Assembly: GCA_037447655.1 (NCBI GenBank)
Contig: JBBHKE010001808.1
Span: 1-64,000 of the forward strand
Source: Zygnema cylindricum
Lineage: Eukaryota; Streptophyta; Zygnematophyceae; Zygnematales; Zygnemataceae
Reading direction: 5' to 3'
DNA length: 64,000 bases
This document shows positions 56,341 to 64,000 of the stretch, piece after piece (positions within the stretch are counted from its first letter, which is position 1; every line of letters starts with the position of its first letter). A program made the position numbers and the translations under genes. The notes below the pieces were generated by a model. It was not told the origin of the DNA. It was given only the letters and a program-made list of their open reading frames with translations, and ran no database searches.

Positions 56341-57830
56341 ATGAATAATGGACACAGGAGGGTCGGCACACATATGCTAGAACAAGGCAATTTTCAAAAA
56401 TTTGAAATCCAAACCTGAGAAAAATATCTACTATGCTTGTGGTATGAGTGTATAGACACGTTTTGTAGGTGATGTCTCCTTGCTATTTGATATAGAAGGA
56501 AAGGCAGTTGAGAGAACTCTTCACAATGTCCTATTTGTCCCGGATTTCAGGAAAAATTTGTTTTCAACTTCTTTGGTAGAAAAGAAAGGGTTTAAAGTCA
56601 ATTTGAAACATGGTCGGCATGTTGTTAGCGAGAATGGAAAGATTGGGGTCAAAGGCACTTAAGATGCCAGCAAAATGTATCCAATGGATATGCGCGATAA
56701 TAAAGAAAATGATGTTTTGTAAGCCGGTGCATTATCTTCCGATGAGCTATGGCATAAGAGGTTAGGCCATGTGAACTTTGACAATCTAAAAAAAATGTTG
56801 CATGTTGGTAAATTAGAAGGAGTCACTCTTTCAGATCAGTTAGCTAAAACGTGCGATGGATGCGCACTAGGAAAAATACACAAGTTACTGTTTCCTCAAG
56901 AATTGGAACACAGTACCACTAAACTTTTGCAACTAATCCATTCTGATGTCATCGGTCCTGCAAAGGTATCATCTGCCAGGGGGGGTGCCGGGGGGATGAA
57001 ATATATGGTTACTTTTCCAAATGATTTTTCAAGGTTTACTAAAGTCTACTTCATGAAAGACAAGAGTGAATTCTTTAGCCACTTCCAACACTACAAAGCA
57101 TGGGCGGAGAAACTACATGGTCTTCCGATTTTGGAACTCTGATTGGACAATGGCGGCGAATATACGTCAAAAGAGTTTGAAAAATTCATACTTAATGAGG
57201 GCATTAGTCATCAGCTAACTGTTCCATATTCACCGGAACAAAATGGGGTTTCAGAAAACTAAATAGAATCATCACAAAGAGCTCTAGGTCCATGCTTGCA
57301 GATAAAAATGTGGATCCGAATTTATGGGCTAAAGCATTGAATTGTGCTGGTTATATAAAGAATAAAATAGGGTCAAGATCGGTAGAGACTACACCTTACG
57401 AGGTATGGACTGGTAGAAAACCAAATGTTAGTCACATCAAAGTCTTTGGTGGCAAATGCTTTAATTTGGATACCTCTAAAGACAGATGGAAAATGGAACC
57501 ATAAGGATTACCAGGTATTTTGCTGGGATATGATGATCACTCCAAAGGATATAGAGTCTTTGTATTTGAGAAACAAAAATACTTGTAGCAAGGTATATTA
57601 TTGTAAAAGACGAGCTTGATTTGATCGATCTCTTTACCATGACAGAATAAGAAAGGCTGCAAAAAGTATAGGAATATGTCAGTTTTGATTGCAAACAAGA
57701 GATTGTCACATAGGTGCAAAAGCCTTCTGTGGTGACACCCGTGTCTGATATTAACCAAGTTCTTCAACAAGTTCAACTCAGTAACCAGAATTCGAATCCT
57801 ACGGATTCCACACAAAGGCAAAAGAGAAAT
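56341..57830 (+). pseudogene. A' protease and integrase
   Basis: IMDTGGSAHIC protease motif (Ala to Gly after DTG), AVERTLHNVLFVPDFRKNLF, pre-integrase block with MNFDNLKKMLHVGKLEGV, zinc-binding CDGCALGKIHKLLFPQ, integrase LIHSDVIGPAK and MVTFPNDFSRFTKVYFM, DNGGEYTSKEFEKF after a stop, and the C-terminal VSHIKVFGGKCFNLDTSKDR. An insertion of GGAGG-like bases adds residues after SSAR near 56985. Not functional. Confidence 0.85.
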
Positions 57831-59640
57831 GCGAGGGATCCGAAAATTTCAGCCTCAGAATTTCCCAAAGGATGTCGATCCAGTAGCAAGCTGCAAACAA
57901 ATTCCCACTTTGCCTACTTTGCGGCCTCATTCCCACTTTGCCTACTTTGCGGCCTCAGACAAATTCCCACTTTGCCTACTTTGCAGCCTCAAGGGAGCCT
58001 GTGACTTTTCAGGAGGCCTTTTCAACACCAGAAAGACATCACTTTGCCTACTCTGCAGCCTCGGGGAGCCTCTGACCATTCGGGAGGCCTTTTCAACACC
58101 AGAAAGACATTAGTGGATCGAAGCAGGTAACGACAAAATGAAGTTAACCATGGAAGCTCAAAAATGAGAGCTTGTGGATCTTCCTCCAGACCGAAAAGCT
58201 ATTGGTAGCAAAATGGTATTCAAGGTGAATTTAAATCCCTATAATACCATTGTACGATACAAGGCTAGGCTTGTGGCAAAAGGGTATAATCAAAAGGAAG
58301 GAATTGATTTGAAGAAACTTTTTCTCCGGTTGTAAGATTCACGACAGTTAGGATTTTGCTGTCTCTACCTGCTATAGAAGATATGAAAATTAAGTAGATA
58401 GATGTAAAAACAGCCTTCCTCCATGGAGACCTAGAAAAGACCATTTACATGCAGCAGCTCGAAATGTATGTAGAGCTAGGAAAAGCGCACTTAGTGTGCA
58501 AATTGTTAAAATCTATGTACGGCCTTAAATAGCCCCCCAGGCAATGGAATCTAAAGCTTCATGAATTCTTAACTAGCCTAGGATTTCAAACGATAAGCTG
58601 CGATCATTCGGTCTATGTTCTAAAGGGTGAGGATGGGATAGTGTATATAGCGGTATATGTAGATGGTTTACTATTAATTAGTAAGTCAATTGCTGGAATT
58701 AATAAAATCAAAACTGCCTTAAATTCACGGTTGGAGATGAAAGACCTCGATGAGGCGAAATATATTTTGGGTATTCAGGTAGAAAGGGATAAAAGTAAGA
58801 GATTAATAAAATTAACTCAAAGGGAGGCTATTGGAAACATGTTAGATCAGTATGGAATGCCGGGGCAAAGGGTGTGTAACTCCAATGGAGTTTCGGCAGA
58901 AGTTAGAGGGGGAAGAGACAAAGCCTAGTGTTATTGTAACTGAGTATTTAGAGTCAAGGGAAGATGATCATATGACACTATTACCTTACAAACAAGTAGT
59001 ACGATGTTTAATATTTTTCATGAATTGTACCTGCCTTGACATTGCTGCAGCAGTTGGGGTACTGAGCAGAATTCTAGAAAATCCGTGAAAATCTGACCCT
59101 AATGCAGCAAGGAGAGTCTTAAGATATTTGGGAGGAACGAAAGACCTCAAACTCACACTAGGCGGAAGAGAAGTGAAGATGCAAACATGGAGTGATGCAA
59201 GCTATGGCGACATGCCAAGCCGGAAATCCACCACGGGATTTGTGTTGAAAATTGGGAACAGGACTTGCTGCTAGAGTAGCAAGCTTCAAAAAATCACGGC
59301 ATAGTCGACAATGGAGTTAGAATACATGGCAGCGTGCTTGGCCCTCAAAAAGCTCTTATGGGTAAAATCTATGTTGTAGGAACTAGGATACATGCAGGTT
59401 GGACCACAAGTGATCTGGTTTGATAACCTGGTTGCCATTGCCATTGCCTCTAACCCGAGTCACCATTTCAAGAGGAAGCATATGGATGTAAGGTTACTCT
59501 TTCTAAGAGAAAAAGTGTTTTCGAGGGTGATTGAGTTATGTTATTTGCCATATGCAAAAATGATTGTTGATATGCTCGCTAAAGCTCTCCCCGCTCCTAA
59601 GCTGAAGTATTGTAGGGATGCAGTGGGACTAGGTGACTAG
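57831..59640 (+). pseudogene. A' reverse transcriptase and RNase H
   Basis: A tandem triplication of an ATTCCCACTTTGCCTAC unit (57899-57992) and a second duplication (to 58110) lie at the RT N-terminus. RT: LVDLPPDRKAIGSKMVFKVN, AFLHGDLEKT, CKLLKSMYGLK-stop, VYIAVYVDGLLLISKS (YVDD changed to YVDG). RNase H: FMNCT, SDASYGDMPSRKSTTGFV, LEYMAACLALKKLLWVKS, VIWFDNLVAIAIASN (CDNQ changed to FDNL), KALPAPKLKYC. Polypurine tract at 59862-59871. Confidence 0.85.
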
Positions 59641-59871
59641 CTAAAGTTGCTTCGCTGCCATACTGCACTAGTCTAGCATCAAGATGTAGTGAGCCTAAGT
59701 GACTTTCTAAAATTGTGGCATTGCTATAATGCCATGCTGCGCTATATTGGAATTCAGTGGGACTATTTAAACATGCTAATTTGCTACGTTGTTATGATGC
59801 TATACTGCGCTGCTAGACATCGCAGCTGCGCTGATATACTAAGTCTAAAGCTTTAGGGGAGTGTTGATTTT

Positions 59872-60751
59872 GGAAAGCTTTGCATCTCAGTAAATTAGTG
59901 TGACGGCAGAAAGATAGTAAAATATAGCGTATAAAAGACACGTGGCGTTACTTAAGAACCGAACAAGTATTTTTGGGACAAAGCAGCTGCGACGCAAATG
60001 GGACAAAGCAACTGCGATACAGGCAGGAAAAAGCAGCTGTGGTTATTTGGAATATAATCCGGTACAGAACGACACAAGACGAAAGACATTGAATATGGTA
60101 CGAACGAGACATCGCAGCTGCGGTTAATATCAATCGAGTCAACAGACGAGATTCACAAAGGGATCACAAAGTGGTTTGATGGCACGTGTTTTCCCAACAT
60201 CTCGATAGATGTATTTAGACACTTATAACTAAGCCAACGGCAATTAATTGTACAATCACTTAGTGTTGATATCTCAGTAATATTGATTGTACAATAATAT
60301 ATTAACTTTAGTGTGATTAGGAGTACTTAGATCTTAGTGGCGGTTTAGTTCTTGGACATATCTCTTAAGAACACTTATATCGGAGGAACAACACTATGTA
60401 ATAGGACAACTAGGAGTAGGAACTCACTACGAGTATAAGACTTAGGACATAGAACATTTTTTGTATCCAAACTTCCACACAGTGTAATCTGTAAACTATT
60501 TTTGGGAATCTTATGAGTTGCATATCTTGGTGTATGTTGGATCAATTGGGCTGAAACTTTGGGAGTTGTTAAACTTTGTGATATAATATACTGTGGAGTA
60601 ATTTGAAGCAGTTCGGACTTGTGTGTCAATTTTGGGGAGCTGTAGAAAATAGCTGTTTGATAGGATTCATGGTTAGCTTTTGTGAGTGAATTATGTCTAC
60701 TTCTACTTCTACTGCTGCTGCTCCACCTGCTCAAGTGGTCGTATAACAACA
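59872..60751 (+). mobile_element. A' 3' LTR
   Basis: 880 bp, TGTTGATTTTGGAAAGC...ATAACAACA, pairing with 54478-55377. The LTR-encoded Gag start at 60693 reads MSTSTSTAAAPPAQVVV then a stop. Its end meets minus-strand E Gag. Confidence 0.85.
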
Positions 60752-61928
60752 GCGACATAATTCTGATCGAGGGCCTACGGAAATGGCTTTAGATTTTCGT
60801 TCTTCATTTGTCCCCTTCCTCTACCTCTCGGGTCTCCTCCTCTTCCTCCCCCACTTCCATCACCACGGAGATAAGATTTGTTGACGGAATTAGAATTGGA
60901 AGCATTTAAAGAAGCGGAGGGAGGAGTATTACGAAAAGAACTCACTCGATTATCTTTGTTATCTTTCAAATATGATAAAATGAATGCATAAATTAAACTC
61001 TTTTTCACTCTTAAAATTTTATTTGAGATAGACAAACTTATCCAGCAAGGCATTCAAAAACCGGTTACTTTATTCGCCTCAATAACATACCGACCGGTAG
61101 CCGCCATTTTTCCACAATAATATTCAACCGTTTCGACGCATCTCCAATCGACTTATTCGAATTTCTTTTTGAAATTTTAAAATTCTGTCACGCATGTTGG
61201 CCGAGGTTTTGAATTCCTTTTTCGAATTCGTTTTCAATGGCCCGCCAACATTCATGTGCAAAATCATGTGTCAGAAAATATTCATGAACTGCGGGCGTAC
61301 AAGTTTGCATTAATCCGGTGAAGGCGACAACGTTCCGAATTCTCCATCTATTTCGAGCCTTTCGATCACAAATTGCCATGTCCTCCTCTTTAGTAACAAT
61401 TTTCCAAAGACGCTGGAGTTCAAACTGTCATTGAATGTATCTATTCCAGGTGTAACAATTCGTTCCATTGAAGGTAACGACTTTGCCGAGCAACAATTTC
61501 TCATCTTCCTCATCTTTGTCCTCCTCGAAATCTCCAAACCAGACTCATCTTTTGCCTCAAATTTCCCTTTCCGAATTCTTTCTATTTTTTCAACATTGGT
61601 TTCTCCTTCAACATGTCCGTTACCTCTTTTGACAATTTGTTGCTTGCCCTCCTAAGGGGCAGCTGAGAGCACACTTTGAAGAACTCTAGTCAATAATGTG
61701 TGAAGTCTCTCCTTTGTGAGAAACACCCCTGCTGCTTCCTTCTACTGTACGAAATTATCTGTATCTTCTTCTTCTTCAAATTGGGCAACACTGAAGCCCC
61801 CGCGACTCGGCCCTGGAGTATCAAATTTTACAGTATCAAACTGTTCAGGAGCAGACGGTGGAGTTGCAGCCTTCTACTTCCTTCCCATAGTAACAATTAC
61901 TTATTCCAATTACTTCTTTCCTAATTAC
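60752..61928 (-). pseudogene. E-family copia Gag
   Basis: Minus strand. The start near 61888 reads MGRK then a stop, then KAATPPSAPEQFDTVKFDTP. The Gag core has MAICDRKARNRWRIRNVVAF and HDFAHECWRAIENEFEK (61188-61379), typical of copia Gag, then ISNKILRVKKSLIYAFILSY and an RGG-type basic tail (GGGRGGDPRGRGRGQ). It ends NYVA at the A' junction and continues at 54477 into the zinc knuckles. Several stops. Confidence 0.8.
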
Positions 61929-62518
61929 TGCTAGATTGGTGATAACAAATACTAAAGACTTCTACTTGCTCCAATACCTATTGATAAAAATGGAGCACAG
62001 CTAAAAATTTTGCTGTAAATTACATAAACTCATAATGGATGCGGAAGCATACAACCATGATAGGAGCCTAGAGATTTCCCTAACCAAAGATATTAGTTGA
62101 ATCCGAGATTTTTCTCAGAACATATGTTATTTCTTTCTCTTCTGATATAAAATCTACTCAACTCTCTTCTACTAAAATACTCTTGCTTAACCGACCAAAA
62201 ACTACCACTAACACTTAGTGGAAAATTGGAAATTACGACGTGACAAAGGAAGACGAGCGTACGCCTAATCAAACAGTGTGCGCCGAAACTGAATGGCGCG
62301 CATTGAAACGAACGAAACCCTTACTACGCACTAAATTACATCAAGCGCACTAAATTACATCAAACACCGTACCGGACAATACGCAACGAACGAACAACGA
62401 AACAAAACAATCCACACGACGCCTAACTGGAACTAAACAAAGAACCAAAAACAAAACCTGAAACTGGTACAAAATGCTAGACGTGACATAACACTTATTT
62501 CCGCAGTGAACCAAAACA
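61929..62518 (-). mobile_element. E-family copia 5' LTR
   Basis: 590 bp, TGCTAGATTGG...CCAAAACA on the plus strand, aligned with 17535-18116. Lies directly upstream (minus sense) of E Gag, hence the 5' LTR. An 18-bp stretch, ACTAAATTACATCAA, is duplicated near 62329-62362. No clear tRNA-complementary primer site was recognised next to it. Confidence 0.78.
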
Positions 62519-62928
62519 GTCGGTTCAGTTCGCCTGTAAGAAAACAGTGATGTGTATCGGTAGCTATTTGCCAATATTTCGATATGTACCTTTTTTATTA
62601 TCAACCGATAATCGATATATTGGTTTGATACATCCGTAACGCAATCGTCACGATAAATTCTTGATATATGCGGGGAATTACTGTTAATTTTCGGGCTAAT
62701 AACTATGTATGATAACTGCATATTGTGGTACGAAATGGATTGTGAAAAAAAAAATCAAAAGCCCCCCCACCACTTGTTGCGATAATTACGTACTCATTTC
62801 GCACTTAATTTTTCGTACCATAATTTCGTACTTTTGGTACAAACCACGCCAACAAACCGATAATTATCGGCGATAATTTTTGGTGGTTTCATAGCCATAT
62901 ATCGGGACCCTCGCCGTTCAATAACCGA
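62519..62928. other. No gene recognised; short inverted CGATAAT words
   Basis: AT-rich, with several CGATAATTATCG-type palindromic words and two GTACGAAAT strings in opposite orientation. No coding frame. Confidence 0.5.
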
Positions 62929-63133
62929 TACACCACGAATAGCTATGAGCGTAAAGAAATTATTAGATTAAAGAAAAAATCAACGTCATTCATTCTAATT
63001 TAGTGCTAAGAGACGTGGTAGATTATGGTCCACGTCCTTAAATAGTGTGATTTATTCTATTTAAGGTATCAATGTCAAAATTTTGGGGCATCGAATTAGC
63101 GTGATGAACTCTAATAGCGATTCGCGGTGTAGT
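62929..63133. mobile_element. Possible ~205-bp miniature element
   Basis: ACACCACGAATAGCTAT at the left and ATAGCGATTCGCGGTGTAGT at the right form an imperfect inverted repeat. The right end equals that of the element at 51590-52081. Target duplication not clear. Confidence 0.35.
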
Positions 63134-63257
63134 TTCCGTTATCGGTTTCATCGCGATTAGTTTTTTCCCGATACACAACACTACGGAAAAATGATACTAG
63201 TGGGACGTCACGTGGCAAACCGTATCATAAAGTTGTAAAGTACACCGTGTATCGCTA
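63134..63257. other. Spacer, no feature seen
   Basis: About 120 bp between the possible miniature element and the last Harbinger-like element. Confidence 0.5.
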
Positions 63258-63260
63258 TTA

Positions 63261-64000
63261 GGGCACTTTCCCGTGTGTTAAAGATACAGTTATTTTCTGT
63301 CGTTTTCCTTTATAACTTGGAAAAAAAGGAAAAAAATTGCAGCCGTACCAAAAAATTCAAATTACCACCGTATAAGTTGCGTTCCATTAAAACTTTAGTT
63401 GTACCACAGTTTGTCGTCTATCGCGATGCAGTTTATCGTTTAGCGAGTTTCGACCCACTTTCGCGTCCTTCCAGATTATCTTCAAACATTATATAAAATC
63501 ACCTCGCGAGGTGATTTTAAATAAAGTTCCACGACATGGGCGAATATGCATATGATTTCGCACGCGTCGGAGGTTTTTGACAAAATTTTCCTCAGAAAAA
63601 AAAACCCACTGCACGTTTACAACTTGTACGTACTTTTTTCCGTGTACCTTTTTCCGTACAGAGGAAGTGGAGGGGTCTCGACCAATGGACGCTATTTCGC
63701 AAAAGCGAAGTTTGTGAAAGCGCCTCTCTCTCTCCCCCTCTCCCACTACCGCATCTATCTCACAATTTTTGCAACGAAAAATGTGTATAATGGTATCAAA
63801 TGAAAGATCTATGAAAACGATTTCTTTTGACTATCTTTGAGCGTATTTTGATGGCAAGTAGAGTAGGAAAAGACAAAAAACAACAATCGGAAAATCATGG
63901 CGGGAAGTTTTAGAAGTTGTGACGTGGGCGCTGTCATAGTTAAGCGTGACGCGCGTGACGTCACAATGTCACAAACCATAAACATCTGCAACACCTCCAC
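63261..64000. mobile_element. PIF/Harbinger-like nonautonomous element, copy 3 (runs off window)
   Basis: Starts GGGCACTTTCCCGTGTGT after TTA (63258-63260). Aligns in reverse orientation with 7963 down to about 7280: matching blocks include the TTCGACCCACTTTCG region, a perfect 26-bp palindrome (63494-63519, centred on TCGCGA), the CTCTCTCTCCCCCTCTCC tract and the TCAAATGAAAGATCT region. The other end lies beyond the window. Confidence 0.75.

Larger units (their letters stand above)
54478..60751 (+). mobile_element. A-type copia element A' inserted in E
   Basis: 6274 bp with LTRs 54478-55377 and 59872-60751. Flanks are GCAAC (54473-54477) and GCGAC (60752-60756), one mismatch. Both flanks are minus-strand E Gag, and removing A' rejoins the nucleocapsid region. 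The primer site GGTTATGGGCATGTC follows the 5' LTR and TTTAGGGGAG precedes the 3' LTR. Full domain order is present but decayed. Confidence 0.88.

Overview
This window is eukaryotic nuclear DNA, AT-rich and dominated by transposable elements. The signs are a gene with GT-AG introns, proline-rich SPPP-type protein segments, Ty1/copia retrotransposons with LTRs, and several families of small inverted-repeat elements. The hydroxyproline-rich style of the one host gene suggests a green or streptophyte alga or another plant-lineage organism, but nothing seen here fixes the species. No rRNA gene, CRISPR array or bacterial-type operon was found.

Layout. 1-9.3 kb is low-complexity DNA, unrecognised intergenic sequence and small DNA transposons: two PIF/Harbinger-like elements with TAA/TTA target duplications, and two members of an inverted-repeat family with CCATAGTTCAAA ends. 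9.3-14.2 kb holds a long purine-rich tract followed by the only convincing host gene, a predicted secreted protein with four six-cysteine modules and proline-rich spacers. An inverted, broken copy of the 3' end of this gene lies at 339-806. 14.2-17.5 kb is mostly unrecognised.

17.5-62.5 kb is a nest of copia elements. I read it as follows. A C-family element (5' LTR 20169-21116, 3' LTR 48129-49054) was invaded in RT by an A-family tandem (about 25.3-34.7 kb) and in RNase H by a B element (35527-47646). B was then invaded by D (38440-43008, target duplication AGTGC), by a solo LTR (44562-45699, GGTGA) and by a small solo LTR (43620-43848, CTCAT). C also carries a D-related solo LTR (23113-24330, AAGAT). 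A broken hAT transposase follows at 49.3-50.8 kb. A minus-strand copia element, E, runs from 52.1 to 62.5 kb and is split by an A-type element (54478-60751). All retrotransposon reading frames carry stops or frameshifts.

The most unusual object is a terminal-repeat retrotransposon in miniature (25252-25762, minus strand). It has two 227-bp LTRs around 57 bp holding little more than a primer binding site and a polypurine tract, and each LTR carries a 71-nt tRNA-like cloverleaf with Pol III A and B boxes and a T4 run just downstream. A solo LTR of the same family at 43620-43848 has a perfect 5-bp target duplication. The larger copia families A-D instead show a primer site matching the half-tRNA-iMet priming known from Drosophila copia, and in A, B and C the Gag start codon lies inside the LTR.
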